Below, one piece after another: positions 10,754 to 22,732 of a stretch of 64,000 nt of DNA. How positions within the stretch are numbered: the first letter of the stretch is position 1; each line of letters opens with the position of its first letter. Under the pieces are notes generated by a model. It was not told the origin of the DNA. It saw nothing but the letters and a program-made list of their open reading frames with translations, and ran no database searches. The position numbers and the translations under genes are program-made. The DNA is from Prochlorococcus sp. AG-363-B04 (GTDB lineage Bacteria > Cyanobacteriota > Cyanobacteriia > PCC-6307 > Cyanobiaceae), in contig QCFC01000007.1 of NCBI GenBank assembly GCA_003278465.1, forward strand, positions 20,897-84,896, written 5' to 3'.

Positions 10754-11560
10754 TTAGTTAATAGACTTGAAAAGTGTATCTTCGTAAGCTAAATATCCAC
10801 TTGAAAGATACCATCGATGTGACACCAAGCTCAATTTTCTATTAACAAATTCAACCCATGAAAAATGAAAGAGCTGGCGTCCTAAATCATCGATAATTCT
10901 TCTTGGTACGCATGCAGCATTTAGGTAAGAAACACCCATACGATCTTGAACAAAAGTTGATCTAATCCCATTCCCTCTCTTTAAATTATGATGCATATGG
11001 CCAAATACAACCAAATCCGGCTTACGAATTTGTTTTATCTCATCAATGGCCAACTCAAGATCTTTATCGCCCCAATCAATAGCAGGTTTTAACCAGTCTC
11101 TACCACAAGGACTATTAATTTCTGAACCCAATCCACTAGGACCAGAATGAGCTAACAAAATCAATGGAGATTCAACTGGTGCTTGCCTAGCAGCCTTAAC
11201 AATAAAATCTACAGACTGTCTAAGAGATATTTCACCATAAATAGCTTTCACGGCTTTTGACAGATGGAAACCACCTCCACCACTGCATGGTCTTGCTCCA
11301 ACAATAGCTAAAGGTAAGTGATCCCACCTACGCAGACTCCATGCACAATGGATATCAGCTAATAATTTCAACTGATGGTCAAGTATCTGACCTGTGGGAT
11401 CATTTCCTCTGTCATGATTTCCAAGAATTAATGCTATTGGTATTGGAATCTTAAGAATCTGTTTGGTAAGTCTCAGATCACCCTCACCAAGGTCACCAAC
11501 AAACAAAATTCCGTCTGGTGCAATCTTGAGGATCAATCCATGGTCAGCTTCACCCCACAT
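10754..11560 (-). CDS. metallophosphoesterase; true N-terminus likely upstream of the listed ATG
   Basis: VGDLGEGD, LGNHDRG, GHMHHNLKRG; frame continues upstream as ...IFRLAIAGDLHG-M. Confidence 0.85.
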   Translation of the reverse strand: MWGEADHGLILKIAPDGILFVGDLGEGDLRLTKQILKIPIPIALILGNHDRGNDPTGQILDHQLKLLADIHCAWSLRRWDHLPLAIVGARPCSGGGGFHLSKAVKAIYGEISLRQSVDFIVKAARQAPVESPLILLAHSGPSGLGSEINSPCGRDWLKPAIDWGDKDLELAIDEIKQIRKPDLVVFGHMHHNLKRGNGIRSTFVQDRMGVSYLNAACVPRRIIDDLGRQLFHFSWVEFVNRKLSLVSHRWYLSSGYLAYEDTLFKSIN

Positions 11561-11645
11561 ACCATGGAGGTCGCCAGCTATAGCAAGACGGAAAATTGAC
11601 AGGTCAATTGCCTAGGCTATATACATACTGCCTCAGTTTGGAGCG

Positions 11646-12617
11646 ATGAACCCTATTTCATCTCTAGAGACGGTTGAAAATGCCCCTAGAAAGAAAAGCG
11701 AACTTATCAAGGCAATTGATTCCCTAAGAAGGGAGTCAAATGCAGTAATACTTGCTCATTTTTATCAAGATCCTGACATCCAAGATATTGCCGATTTTAT
11801 AGGAGACTCACTTGATCTTTCCAGAAAAGCAGCGAATACAAATGCAGAAATAATTGTCTTCTGTGGGGTACATTTTATGGCAGAGACTGCAAAAATCATT
11901 TCACCAGAAAAAACAGTTTTATTACCTGACTTAGAAGCTGGCTGCAGTCTCGCAGACGATTGCAATACAGAGGATTTTGCTAAGTTTAAAGAAAAATATC
12001 CTGATCATTTTGTTGTAAGCTATATAAACTGCACTGCAGGTGTGAAAGCACAAAGTGATCTGATATGTACTAGTAGTAATGCTGTTGATCTAATTAAACA
12101 ATTACCAAAGGATCAACCAATACTATTTGCACCAGACCAGAATTTGGGAAGATGGGTACAAAATAAAAGTGGAAGAAACCTTACAATTTGGCCAGGTAGT
12201 TGCCAAGTTCATGAAAATTTTAGTGAGGAGGCATTGTTAAAACTTAAAATCCAATATCCAGAAGCAAAGGTCATAGCCCATCCGGAATGCCAAGAAAGTC
12301 TCCTTGATGAAGCAGACTTTATTGGCTCAACAAGCAAATTACTAGAATACTCACAAATTAATAATTATAATAGTTTTATTGTTATTACTGAACCTGGAAT
12401 AATACATCAAATGAAGCTAAGAATGCCTAATAAATTATTTTTAGATGTTCCTGGCACAGATGGGTGCAGCTGCAACTCCTGCCCATACATGCGTCTCAAT
12501 ACACTAGAAAAGCTTTGGAAATGCCTAAGTGATAAAAAGCCAGAAATAAAGCTAGATCATGAAATTCAAATAAAAGCATTATTACCTATAGAAAGGATGC
12601 TTAAGATGAGTAAGTAA
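11646..12617 (+). CDS. nadA: quinolinate synthase
   Basis: [52 protein letters not shown]. Confidence 0.95.
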   Translation: MNPISSLETVENAPRKKSELIKAIDSLRRESNAVILAHFYQDPDIQDIADFIGDSLDLSRKAANTNAEIIVFCGVHFMAETAKIISPEKTVLLPDLEAGCSLADDCNTEDFAKFKEKYPDHFVVSYINCTAGVKAQSDLICTSSNAVDLIKQLPKDQPILFAPDQNLGRWVQNKSGRNLTIWPGSCQVHENFSEEALLKLKIQYPEAKVIAHPECQESLLDEADFIGSTSKLLEYSQINNYNSFIVITEPGIIHQMKLRMPNKLFLDVPGTDGCSCNSCPYMRLNTLEKLWKCLSDKKPEIKLDHEIQIKALLPIERMLKMSK

Positions 12618-12641
12618 TCTTTTATATGTGAATTCTCGAAC

Positions 12642-13196
12642 TTGGAGATAAAAGAACCTGAAAAACCGAATTTATATCTTGTGATCTTAGGAGGAAGAAC
12701 ATGTCAAAGTAACATTGAGATACACGATGCAAGATGGGTCTGTGGAGATAAAATTGAAGATACTTTTTCGCAATTAACAAGTCAATGGTTAGGATTGAAG
12801 AATGGTCTCCATATAGATAGTTATCTAAAGATATGTTATATTGATGGTTATGAAATTATTCTGAATAAAGAATCTAAAAGTCTTCGATCAAATAAAAAGC
12901 TTTGGTTTGTTAATTTAGGGGGATACAGTCCTAAGGAACTATATGAGTTTCATAAAATAACTCTTGTAGTTGCTAGTTCATCTGGCAGTGCAAAAAAGAA
13001 AGCTTTAAACAGATGGCGGAACAAGCTTGAACTTATACATAAAGATGATTTATCTCAAATTGAAAGCTGTTGCCTAGTCGATAATTGTATTCCTATTCAG
13101 AAAGTAAATGAATGGCATATAACAGTTAGACCTGACTCGAAAAACCGCAATCAAAAAATTGAACCAGACTGGTATGGATATTTAAAAATAAAATGA
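12642..13196 (+). CDS. DUF1543-like protein (TTG start in track)
   Basis: YLVILGGRTCQSNIEIHDARWVCGDKIEDTF...QWLG..NGLHIDSYLKICYIDGYEI. Confidence 0.65.
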   Translation: MEIKEPEKPNLYLVILGGRTCQSNIEIHDARWVCGDKIEDTFSQLTSQWLGLKNGLHIDSYLKICYIDGYEIILNKESKSLRSNKKLWFVNLGGYSPKELYEFHKITLVVASSSGSAKKKALNRWRNKLELIHKDDLSQIESCCLVDNCIPIQKVNEWHITVRPDSKNRNQKIEPDWYGYLKIK

Positions 13197-13273
13197 AGCC
13201 CTACAAAATACTATAAAAGTATTCATAATAGGTAGTTGAAGGATTTCTAATTATATTTAACAAGCTTATACAG

Positions 13274-14623
13274 TTAATAGGCAAGAGCATACTTAAGATT
13301 TAATGTACCTGGTATAAACATTGTTTTATCTTTATTAATTAGTGACCTCAAGAGTATAGATTGTGCTGCCTGATACTGACTATCATTTAAGCCACCTAAA
13401 TCATCTACAGTTAGACTAACCAATTCTTTATTTGTCATTTTCACTAGGTGATCTGGAATTATTCCATTCTTATGTATATCAGTTCCATTAGGGGTAAGGT
13501 ACTTTGCAATGGTCACTGTTAGACCAGATCCATCTGAGAGCCTTCTAACTGATTGAACCAAACCCTTCCCAAATGTCTTTTGTCCTACAAGTTTTCCTCG
13601 CCTATTATCCTGAATAGCACCAGATAGAATTTCACTGGCACTTGCTGAGCCTTCATTTACAAGAACTACAACAGGAAGACTGGTCAAAGCGGTGCCATTT
13701 GCCTTTCTTATGTCTCGTATTCCATTTCTTGTTTTAGTGCTAACAATTGTACCTTTATTCAGCCATTGCCTCGCAATAGCTATGCTTGACTCTAACAAAC
13801 CTCCTGGATTACTTCTTAAATCTAAAACATAACCATTTACTTTACTTGCTTGAAGTCGATTAATTGCCATTCGCATCTCTTTTGATGCATTTGCATTAAA
13901 TTGTTTTAAACGTATGTACCCTATTTTAAAGCCATCTTTTGTTGTATTAATTCGAGTATTTACTGTGACTATCTCTATTCGATCTCTCATTAATTTGACT
14001 TGAAATTTTCTACCATCACGATCTATTTCAAGCACTACTTTAGTCCCGGGCTTGCCTCTAATTAGTTTGACTGCCTTTTCTATAGGCATGTCTAAAGTTG
14101 TCAATCCATCTATTGAGACAATCTTATCCTTAGGCATTAATCCGGCTCTTGCTGCAGGAGTCCCTTCAATCGGAGAAACTACAACTAATTCATTTGAAAT
14201 CTTATCCAATGAAATTTGTATCCCAACTCCTGACAACTCTCCAGAGGTCTCGATTCTCATCTCTTTAAATTCACTGGGATCAAGAAAACGAGTATAAGGA
14301 TCTTCTAAACCAGACAACATGCCTCTGATAGTTTCATAAGAATCAAAAGAATCCGAATAACTTTTTGATAATAGTTCAACTCGTAGTTTTATCCATTCAT
14401 CAGGATTATAAATGCCATTCGAATCCATATAATCTCTAAAAATAATTTGCCAAACCTGATCTATAACTTCTTTCGGACTGTCTTTAATAAGAAAAGAGTA
14501 TCTATTTGCGATATCTAAAGGCTGTTTCTTATCAAAGGAACTTTCACTAGCAGAAGCACAAAAAAAAGGGAAGCTAAGAATAATTCCCAACATAACAAGT
14601 CTTTTCAAGCTTATATTTCTCAT
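13274..14623 (-). CDS. C-terminal processing peptidase (S41, PDZ)
   Basis: GIYNPDEW, DPYTRFLDPSEF, PDZ domain, LDLRSNPGG, VLVNEGSASASEI, GQKTFGKG. Confidence 0.92.
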   Translation of the reverse strand: MRNISLKRLVMLGIILSFPFFCASASESSFDKKQPLDIANRYSFLIKDSPKEVIDQVWQIIFRDYMDSNGIYNPDEWIKLRVELLSKSYSDSFDSYETIRGMLSGLEDPYTRFLDPSEFKEMRIETSGELSGVGIQISLDKISNELVVVSPIEGTPAARAGLMPKDKIVSIDGLTTLDMPIEKAVKLIRGKPGTKVVLEIDRDGRKFQVKLMRDRIEIVTVNTRINTTKDGFKIGYIRLKQFNANASKEMRMAINRLQASKVNGYVLDLRSNPGGLLESSIAIARQWLNKGTIVSTKTRNGIRDIRKANGTALTSLPVVVLVNEGSASASEILSGAIQDNRRGKLVGQKTFGKGLVQSVRRLSDGSGLTVTIAKYLTPNGTDIHKNGIIPDHLVKMTNKELVSLTVDDLGGLNDSQYQAAQSILLRSLINKDKTMFIPGTLNLKYALAY

Positions 14624-14669
14624 CTATAAAGTCTCCTATAGTAATTAATAAATGTATAATATTTTCTGC

Positions 14670-15875
14670 TCACGGATCAATCCATCTTCCATCATCTTTG
14701 ATTAACTGAATTAATGCATTAACTCCATCTTCCTCAGGAACTTTACGAATCTCCTCCCTTCCTCTATATAAAGCAATTACGCCTGGTCCTTTGCCTACAT
14801 ATCCATAATCCGCATCAGCCATCTCACCAGGTCCATTAACTATACAACCCATAACTGCTATATCTAAACCTGTTAAATGAATAGTTGCATTTCTCACTTT
14901 GTGAACTACTTCTTCTAGATTAAATAATGTCCTACCGCAACTAGGACAACTTATATACTCAACCATTGTTTTCCGAAGTCCAATAGCCTGAAGAATTGAA
15001 TAACAAACCGGAATTTCTTTTTCAGGTGCTTCTGTAAGTGAAACTCGAATTGTATCGCCTAATCCTTCTGCCAACAATGTAGCTATCCCTGCTGTACTTT
15101 TAATTCTCCCATAATCTCCATCACCTGCCTCAGTAACACCCAAGTGAAGAGGATAATTAAATCCTTCTTTATCCATTGTATCCGCAATCAATCTATATGC
15201 TGCCAACATTACGGGAGCTCGTGATGCCTTCATAGAAACTACTATGTTATGGAAATCTAGTTCGTCACAAATTCTTATAAATTCCATAGCAGATTCAACC
15301 ATGCCCAAAGGTGTATCTCCATAGGCAAATAACATGCGTTCTGCAAGAGAGCCATGATTCACACCAATACGAAGGGCTTTATCTTGCTCCTTTAATAAAC
15401 TAACTAAGGGCTCAAAGGTTTGGGTTATTTTCTTTCCTATTTGTTCAGTTTCCTCATGCGAAAAATCTACTCGATTTGGATCTGGTTTTTCAAAAACAAA
15501 AAGTCCAGGGTTAATCCTAATCTTATCAACATAATTTGCGACTTCAAGAGCAATTTTCAAACCATTGTGATGAATATCAGCTACTAGCGGAACTGGTTTA
15601 TACGTATCCTCTAGTCGCTTTCGAATCTCTCCTACTGCCTTTGCATGACCTACAGAAGGAACTGTAAGCCTTACTATTTCACAACCTGCCTCATGTAATC
15701 TTCGGATTGCTGAAGTTGACTCTTGAATATCAAGTGTATCCTCGTTAATCATCGACTGAACTCTCACTGGGTGTTCGCTCCCAATGGGAATATCACCAAC
15801 CATCACCGTGCGAGTTGGCCGCCGATGAATCTTGGTGTCATATCGACGTGAAGTTTTGATAAGAGTGTCTTTCAT
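14670..15875 (-). CDS. ispG: 4-hydroxy-3-methylbut-2-enyl diphosphate synthase
   Basis: [38 protein letters not shown]. Confidence 0.95.
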   Translation of the reverse strand: MKDTLIKTSRRYDTKIHRRPTRTVMVGDIPIGSEHPVRVQSMINEDTLDIQESTSAIRRLHEAGCEIVRLTVPSVGHAKAVGEIRKRLEDTYKPVPLVADIHHNGLKIALEVANYVDKIRINPGLFVFEKPDPNRVDFSHEETEQIGKKITQTFEPLVSLLKEQDKALRIGVNHGSLAERMLFAYGDTPLGMVESAMEFIRICDELDFHNIVVSMKASRAPVMLAAYRLIADTMDKEGFNYPLHLGVTEAGDGDYGRIKSTAGIATLLAEGLGDTIRVSLTEAPEKEIPVCYSILQAIGLRKTMVEYISCPSCGRTLFNLEEVVHKVRNATIHLTGLDIAVMGCIVNGPGEMADADYGYVGKGPGVIALYRGREEIRKVPEEDGVNALIQLIKDDGRWIDP

Positions 15876-16498
15876 TGCTCTATAAGCCTATCTGAAGTCA
15901 ACACTCGCATATCAGTACCTGATTCCATCATATCTAGTCTATTTCGGATATTAATCAAATCCTTTCTAGTTACAGACATCGGTGATCCTTCTTCCTGCGA
16001 TGAATTTCTTAAAAGATAAGCAGGGTGGAAAATTGGCATTACTAGACGATCGTCCCAATTTTGCCATTTACCCCGAATACTCGTAAGGGCTACCTTTTTA
16101 CCCAAGATCGCCTCTACAGCTGTAGCACCCACCAAGGCAATTATCAAAGGATCTACTAAGAGGATCTGCTGAGCCAGCCAGGGTCTACATGCCTCTAACT
16201 CTTTCTTAGTTGGTCTGCGATTTTTAGGTGGCCTACATTTGACAGCATTTGTAATGTAAACATCATTATCACAATCAAAGCCAACAGAAGAAATTAATTT
16301 ATCAAGAAGTTGTCCTGACCTCCCAACAAATGGCAGCGCCAACAAGTTTTCCTTAGCACCTGGTGCCTCACCTATGATCATAAAACGTGCAAATGGATTA
16401 CCTCTGGAAACAACGACATTGGGACTATCGGCACTGGCCTGACATAATTCACATTTTCCAGAAATTGTTTCCAAACTATCTGCACCTACATTAAACAA
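15872..16498 (-). CDS. family 4 uracil-DNA glycosylase
   Basis: [48 protein letters not shown]; 4-bp overlap with ispG. Confidence 0.9.
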   Translation of the reverse strand: MFNVGADSLETISGKCELCQASADSPNVVVSRGNPFARFMIIGEAPGAKENLLALPFVGRSGQLLDKLISSVGFDCDNDVYITNAVKCRPPKNRRPTKKELEACRPWLAQQILLVDPLIIALVGATAVEAILGKKVALTSIRGKWQNWDDRLVMPIFHPAYLLRNSSQEEGSPMSVTRKDLINIRNRLDMMESGTDMRVLTSDRLIEQ

Positions 16499-16814
16499 AC
16501 GTAAGAATAGTAAAATTTGGAATCTTTCAGCTTAATTAATCCCCCAAGTAGAAATATCCTTATCACCTTGAAACAACATTCTTATATAGAAGAAATTTTC
16601 ATACGATATCGTAAAGTGCTTCAACACATCTTCAGGTTTTAATAAGGGCAATTTACTTATACGAGATCAAAAAGGGACCATGAGATAACTAGCGAATCTA
16701 AACTTGAAAGAGAAATTTATAAATCAATAAATTGTTTCCATTTTAAGGTTGTTTAGAGCACCTATAAGGCAGAATGATCTTGATAGGTGCACCTTGAACA
16801 AAGGTACAACGGTC

Positions 16815-17999
16815 ATGCCAAGTCCATCACAGCTCTCAAAAAGAGCATTAAGGCTTCAGCCATCACTCACCTTGGCAATTAGCGCCAAAGCAAAAGCATT
16901 AAAAAGACAGGGAAAGGATATATGCAGCCTTAGCGCAGGTGAACCCGATTTTGACACTCCAGAATTCATAGTGGAAGCTGCTCGCAAAGCTCTGCGAGAC
17001 GGTGTTACTCGATATGGACCAGCAGCAGGCGATCCAGAACTAAGAGAAGCTATAGCGAACAAACTTACCTTGATCAATAAAATCAAGACGTCTCCTGAGC
17101 AGGTTCTAGTAACAAATGGAGGGAAGCAAGCTATCTATAATCTATGTCAAGTACTTTTAGACGAGGGAGATGAAGTATTAATACCAGCTCCTTATTGGCT
17201 TAGTTATCCAGAAATCACACGCTTAGCGGGTTCTGTACCAATTCCAATTTCATCTTTGCCAGAAAATGGTTTTAAATTAAATCTTGACAAAATAGAACAA
17301 TTAATAACATACAAAACAAAATTACTAATACTAAATTCTCCTAACAACCCAACTGGCCAAGTTATGACCATTGATGAATTAAATTCGTTAGCAGATATCA
17401 TGAGGAAAAACCCAAAGATATTAGTAATAAGTGATGAAATTTATGAATATTTATTGGCTATAGGTCAAACACACTATAGTTTTGGTGCAATTGCTCCTGA
17501 TCTCGAAGATCGCATTTTTACAGTTAATGGTTTTGCAAAAGGATGGGCAATGACAGGTTGGCGAATTGGATATCTATCAGGAAACATTGAGGTAATAAAA
17601 GCAGCATCAGCATTACAAAGCCAAAGCACAAGTAACGTATGTAGTTTTGCACAGAAAGGTGCCCTTGCAGCCATTGAAGGTTCACAAGATTGTATTAACA
17701 AAATGGTAGGAATATATAACTCAAGGAGGGAAATTCTAACTAATGGTATAAATAATATTAAAGGCTTCGAACTATTGCCTCCTCAAGGAGCCTTCTATGC
17801 CTTTCCTAAATTACCAAAAGAGTGTCCCGATTCAATGATATTTTGCCAAGAAGCTCTTGAAGAGGTTGGCCTTGCAATGGTTCCTGGTATAGCATTTGGG
17901 AATGACAGATGTATCAGACTTTCTTGTGCAGCCTCTAAAGAAACAATCGAAGATGGCCTGCAGAGATTAAAACAATATTGTAAAAATTTCTTAATCTAA
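16815..17999 (+). CDS. aspC: class I aspartate aminotransferase (probable start 16815; track start 16749)
   Basis: SAGEPDFDTPEFI, NSPNNPTGQ, FAKGWAMTGWRIGY. Confidence 0.88.
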   Translation: MPSPSQLSKRALRLQPSLTLAISAKAKALKRQGKDICSLSAGEPDFDTPEFIVEAARKALRDGVTRYGPAAGDPELREAIANKLTLINKIKTSPEQVLVTNGGKQAIYNLCQVLLDEGDEVLIPAPYWLSYPEITRLAGSVPIPISSLPENGFKLNLDKIEQLITYKTKLLILNSPNNPTGQVMTIDELNSLADIMRKNPKILVISDEIYEYLLAIGQTHYSFGAIAPDLEDRIFTVNGFAKGWAMTGWRIGYLSGNIEVIKAASALQSQSTSNVCSFAQKGALAAIEGSQDCINKMVGIYNSRREILTNGINNIKGFELLPPQGAFYAFPKLPKECPDSMIFCQEALEEVGLAMVPGIAFGNDRCIRLSCAASKETIEDGLQRLKQYCKNFLI

Positions 18000-18009
18000 T
18001 TTTAATAAC

Positions 18010-18921
18010 ATGAAAATATCTTATTTAATAAAAAATATAACTTCTCTTCTAGTTATATTTACTATTCCTGGATTCATTACATTATCTGCCAATAGTAAAG
18101 CCGATAGAGTTCTAAGAGTTGGTGCTATTCCAGATCAAAATCCAGAAAAACTTAATCGTTTATACAGTTTACTATCATCTAAACTTAGTACAAAACTAAA
18201 TGTACCTGTCAAATATATCCCAGTTACAAACTATTCGGCAGCTGTATCTGCATTCAGGACAGGAGATTTAGATCTGGTTTGGTTTGGTGGGTTGACAGGA
18301 GTTCAAGCACGTCTACAAAAACCAGGTGCAAAAGTACTTGCTCAACGTGATATAGACACTAAATTTTATAGCATATTTATTATAAATACAAAAAGCGGTC
18401 TTAAACCAATAAATGACATTGCAGGCCTAAAATCACTTAAAGGGAGACGCTTCACTTTTGGCTCTGAAAGCTCAACATCTGGAAGACTAATGCCACAATA
18501 TTTCCTTGAAAAATCTGGAGTAAATATCAAAGACTTCAAAGGAAGCCTTGCAGGATTTAGTGGAAGCCATGATGCAACCATTGCACTTGTTCAAAGTGGC
18601 TCATATGAAGCTGGTGCTTTAAATGGTCAAGTCTGGGAAAGCAATTTAAAGGATGGTAGGGTTAATAAATCGAAGGTAAAGGTGATGTGGAAGACGCCCA
18701 CATACTTTGATTATCATTGGTTAGCTCAACCTAACCTTGATATTAAGTATGGTAATGGATTTACCAATAAATTGAGAGATAGTCTTATTAAACTAGACAG
18801 AAAGACTGACAAAGATAAAGCTATTTTAGAACTATTTGGAGCAAATAAATTTGTACCTGCCAACGCAAATCAATATAAATCAATTGAAGAAATTGGAAGG
18901 AAAATTGGCAAAATAAAATGA
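18010..18921 (+). CDS. phnD: phosphonate/phosphite-type ABC transporter substrate-binding protein
   Basis: [26 protein letters not shown]...; [20 protein letters not shown]. Confidence 0.88.
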   Translation: MKISYLIKNITSLLVIFTIPGFITLSANSKADRVLRVGAIPDQNPEKLNRLYSLLSSKLSTKLNVPVKYIPVTNYSAAVSAFRTGDLDLVWFGGLTGVQARLQKPGAKVLAQRDIDTKFYSIFIINTKSGLKPINDIAGLKSLKGRRFTFGSESSTSGRLMPQYFLEKSGVNIKDFKGSLAGFSGSHDATIALVQSGSYEAGALNGQVWESNLKDGRVNKSKVKVMWKTPTYFDYHWLAQPNLDIKYGNGFTNKLRDSLIKLDRKTDKDKAILELFGANKFVPANANQYKSIEEIGRKIGKIK

Positions 18922-19655
18922 ATTATTTACTCCAGATGAAGGGAGTAAGAGTGAGGAGGAAAAATCAAGATCTAATAATGATAGATAAGCTAATAATTAA
19001 ATCTGGTGAAAAAATAGCTCTTATTGGACCAAATGGATCTGGCAAAACTAGTTTATTATCTGTAGCAAATGGCAGTTTAATTCCAGATAAAGGAGAGGTA
19101 CTTTTGCATAACAAACCAATCAACACAATCACATCTAAACAACGTAGACAAATAGCTACTATTTGGCAAGATCTAAGGTTAGTTGATGAATTAAATGTTG
19201 CTCAGAATATCAATGCCGGTGCTCTATCGAGAAAAAGCCTCATATGGGCAATAATTAATTTATTTGGATTTATCCAAGATGATTCCTGTATTCAATCACT
19301 AATAGCTTCAGGTCTAAATAAGAAATTACTCACATCTAAGCTCCATGAACTTTCTGGAGGTGAAAAACAAAGAGTTGCATTAGCTCGAGCATTAAATCAA
19401 AATTCTGATCTGCTTCTAGCTGATGAGCCTCTTTCTAACTTAGATCCAGTATTAATTAATGAAGTACTTGATCTTCTTTTATCAAAAAAGATTCAATATA
19501 GGATCAATATCCCTAAAACTATAATTGTTAGCCTGCACCGTACAGATCTTATAAAAAATTTTAATCGGGTAATCGGACTCAAAAAAGGTAAGATAATTTT
19601 AGATAAATTAGTCACTGAATTAGACCCATCGGAAATAGATTTAATCTATCTTTAA
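18918..19655 (+). CDS. phnC: phosphonate-type ABC transporter ATP-binding protein
   Basis: [38 protein letters not shown]. Confidence 0.88.
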   Translation: MNYLLQMKGVRVRRKNQDLIMIDKLIIKSGEKIALIGPNGSGKTSLLSVANGSLIPDKGEVLLHNKPINTITSKQRRQIATIWQDLRLVDELNVAQNINAGALSRKSLIWAIINLFGFIQDDSCIQSLIASGLNKKLLTSKLHELSGGEKQRVALARALNQNSDLLLADEPLSNLDPVLINEVLDLLLSKKIQYRINIPKTIIVSLHRTDLIKNFNRVIGLKKGKIILDKLVTELDPSEIDLIYL

Positions 19656-19656
19656 A

Positions 19657-21189
19657 ATGCAAAGGTATAATATTACATCTCCAATAGTTTCATTATTACC
19701 AGCCTTAGCATTTTTACCTTGTTTTGGGTTAATGATTGCTGGATTTCATTGGGGAGGCCTTGAAATAATAGGTTTATTTATATCATCATCAATACAACCA
19801 TCATTAGACAAGGCTGTTATAGGTAGTGCATTTGCTGGAATGAAAATAACAATTTACATTGCCTTTTTAAGCTGGATAATTAGTTCTTCAATTGGTATTA
19901 TTTTTGGTATAGCTAGCTCGAGTATTACATTAGAAGTCTTTAAATCTCCGAAGTGGTTTATTAAATTTATTAGAATCGTACTAGCAATACCAAGGTCTAT
20001 CCATGAAATTTTATGGGGACTTATTTTATTGCAGTTTCTGGGACTTAGTTCATGGGTTGCAATTCTAGCAATTGTTATTCCATATAGTTCTCTTATTGCA
20101 AGAGTAATAAGTAATCAATTAGATACTTTAGACCCTTCTTCAATCACTTCTCTTATACGAGCAGGGGTAAATCCACTTTCAACATTAATAACAGGAATAC
20201 TTCCGAAAACAATTCCTATACTTAAAACTTATCTTGGATATAGGCTTGAATGCGCACTCAGAGGTGCTACTTTACTTGGAGTTTTTGGATTAGGTGGAAT
20301 CGGGACAGAATTGCAACTAACGATGAGATCACTACAATTTAGAGAAATGTGGACATCATTATGGATTCTAATTATTTCAATAATGATTCTGGAGCAAATA
20401 ACAAAAAAAATACGAAATTGGCCTCCAAGTAAATCAAAAAAAAATGTGATTATTCAAATCTCTTTAATATTCCTTATATCAGCACTAATGACTCAATCAG
20501 CATTCAAAGCTTTAGATATAAATTTATTAACTCCTATAAACTTTTACTCGGTTCCTATACCTAAGGCATCTGAATGGATTCAAGCCACTCAAGAACTTAA
20601 TTTACCAAAACTAATTGTAGAGACATTAATTCTTACATTTTTGGCATCAGGTATTGCAATTGGAATACCTCCCTTAATGATAATGTTATACCCAAAACAA
20701 TCATGGATTAAAATACAAATTATTGTATGGACCTTTTTCAGAATAATCCCTCCACCTCTTTGGGCGCTTCTTTTTTTATTATGCACAACTCCAAGCATAG
20801 GTTTAGCTGCATTATCCCTTGGAATCCATCATTTAGGAGTAATGGGAAAACTTCTAAAGGAAAAGCTGGAAATGCAGGAAAGGGACAAATTCATAGCAAT
20901 TAAATCAATTGGTGCTGATCTACGACCTTCATGGCTTTATGGAACATTTAGCGCTGTAAGTCCAAGCTATCTTGCATATGCTGCTTATCGTACAGATGTT
21001 CTATTAAGAGAAACTGCGGTGGTAGGGATAGTAGGCGGATCTGGTCTAGGTTGGGAATTAATTGAATCAATAAGTTCCTTCAATTGGTCAAAAATCTCAA
21101 TTCTCATACTAGTTTATTCCTGTATAACGATAATAGGTGAATTCCTTAGCGATTATTGCCGCAACCAATTAATTTTTAAAAAGATCTAA
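19657..21189 (+). CDS. phnE: phosphonate-type ABC permease, double-length (two membrane halves)
   Basis: 510 aa; N-half RSIHEILWGLILLQFLGLS...GIGTELQLTMRSLQF and C-half RIIPPPLWALLFLLCTTPS...GIVGGSGLGWELIESISSF are parallel motifs. Confidence 0.85.
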   Translation: MQRYNITSPIVSLLPALAFLPCFGLMIAGFHWGGLEIIGLFISSSIQPSLDKAVIGSAFAGMKITIYIAFLSWIISSSIGIIFGIASSSITLEVFKSPKWFIKFIRIVLAIPRSIHEILWGLILLQFLGLSSWVAILAIVIPYSSLIARVISNQLDTLDPSSITSLIRAGVNPLSTLITGILPKTIPILKTYLGYRLECALRGATLLGVFGLGGIGTELQLTMRSLQFREMWTSLWILIISIMILEQITKKIRNWPPSKSKKNVIIQISLIFLISALMTQSAFKALDINLLTPINFYSVPIPKASEWIQATQELNLPKLIVETLILTFLASGIAIGIPPLMIMLYPKQSWIKIQIIVWTFFRIIPPPLWALLFLLCTTPSIGLAALSLGIHHLGVMGKLLKEKLEMQERDKFIAIKSIGADLRPSWLYGTFSAVSPSYLAYAAYRTDVLLRETAVVGIVGGSGLGWELIESISSFNWSKISILILVYSCITIIGEFLSDYCRNQLIFKKI

Positions 21190-21230
21190 TTAGAGAAGTT
21201 ATGAGTTAAACTTAATTAGTTAACCAAAAT

Positions 21231-21908
21231 ATGACTGATATACCCAAAAAACTACTAATCATTGGAGATAGTGGCGTCTATGGTTGGGGAGATCTAGATG
21301 GTGGTGGTTGGTGTGAAAGGCTAAGAAAAAACTGGATGAATCATCCAGGTGCTCCAATAATTTACAGCTTAGGTGTTCGCGGAGATGGCCTTGAAGAAGT
21401 GACAAAGAGATGGCATCTGGAATGGCAATCCAGAGGAGAACTACGAAGGAAAGTACCCGATGGAATCATTCTTGCCGTTGGACTCAACGATACAGCTAAA
21501 ATAGGAAAAAAAAATGGTAGGCCAAAATTAACAGCAGAAGGTTATAGGTTTGGTTTACAGCAACTAATCAGAAGAATAAAGCTACAAACAGCTTTAATGG
21601 TTATAGGGTTGACACCCGTCGATGAAGAAATGATGCCATTTGCAGAATGCTTATGGTATTCAAATAACTCAATTGAAATTTATGAATCACAAATAGAAGA
21701 GGTATGTCTAGAAGAAGACATTCCATTCCTTTCAATGTATAAAGAAATGAAAGGAGAGATAAACCATCTAAGTTTGATAAATTCTGATGGGATCCATCTT
21801 AACTCAGACGGTCATTATTGGATATATCAAAGAGTTAAACATTGGAAAGCACTACTTAAATGGGCATGTTTAGAAGAAAGATATAACATTACATCTCTAT
21901 ATATTTGA
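21231..21908 (+). CDS. SGNH/GDSL hydrolase-like protein
   Basis: IIGDSGVYGWGDLDGGGWCERL; GIILAVGLND; DGIHLNSDGH. Confidence 0.85.
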   Translation: MTDIPKKLLIIGDSGVYGWGDLDGGGWCERLRKNWMNHPGAPIIYSLGVRGDGLEEVTKRWHLEWQSRGELRRKVPDGIILAVGLNDTAKIGKKNGRPKLTAEGYRFGLQQLIRRIKLQTALMVIGLTPVDEEMMPFAECLWYSNNSIEIYESQIEEVCLEEDIPFLSMYKEMKGEINHLSLINSDGIHLNSDGHYWIYQRVKHWKALLKWACLEERYNITSLYI

Positions 21909-21924
21909 AGCTAGATGAAATTTC

Positions 21925-22662
21925 TTATAGATAATTCAAGAAACATATAGCTAAAGTCGCCCCAATAGATGTTTGTACTGAGTTAACCAACTCATTACTC
22001 ATCCAAGTAAATCTATTTTGTACAAATACTCCTAAGTAACTTTCTATTATAGTTGCGATAAATCCAGAAAAGCAAACAAAAAATGCGTGCTCTCTAAACG
22101 AAATTAATGAGAGGGTACACATCACTATCGTCATCAATATACTTCCAAAGAGACTTGCAATTGTCCCCTCAATGCTTATAGCACCCTCTGTACCAGCTGG
22201 AACCGGTCTTAAAGAAGTAATTAAAAAAGTTCTACTTCCCCATCTCTTCCCTATCTCACTGCCAAATGTATCAGCTAATTTTGCAGAAAAACTAGCAGCG
22301 AAACCAACTAAAATCAAAGATTCTAATCCAACAGTAGCCTTATAAAGTAAGGCTAAGAAAGCACCAGTAGCTGCTGAACCCCAAACATTTTCAGGTCCTC
22401 TAGTCCCTCCACGAGCCTCAGCCAATCCAGCTTTCTGTTTTTGCTTGAAACCTAAACGAGTTACCAAATATCCAAGGATTAAATATAAAACAACAGAAAT
22501 CCATCCTCTAAAACCTAGACAGCCCCATAAGATTGTTCCAAGAATACCTGCATGAATCCATCCTTTTGAAGTCAACAAGGGTAGACGAGAAGCTAAGACT
22601 ATCAAAAGAGCATTTAAACCAAAAGCCAAAAGCCAATTAGGATCCAATGCAGAGAAGTACAT
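21925..22662 (-). CDS. DUF92/TIGR00297 membrane protein (VTE6 phytyl-phosphate kinase-like)
   Basis: RGGTRGPENVWGSAATGAFLALL; KLADTFGSEIGKRWG; RPVPAGTEGAISIEG. Confidence 0.85.
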   Translation of the reverse strand: MYFSALDPNWLLAFGLNALLIVLASRLPLLTSKGWIHAGILGTILWGCLGFRGWISVVLYLILGYLVTRLGFKQKQKAGLAEARGGTRGPENVWGSAATGAFLALLYKATVGLESLILVGFAASFSAKLADTFGSEIGKRWGSRTFLITSLRPVPAGTEGAISIEGTIASLFGSILMTIVMCTLSLISFREHAFFVCFSGFIATIIESYLGVFVQNRFTWMSNELVNSVQTSIGATLAICFLNYL

Positions 22663-22732
22663 AATCAGAATATCCTTAAATCACTATTATAAGTAATAAT
22701 TTTATTCAGAGAGATGGAAAATCTGAATAGCA

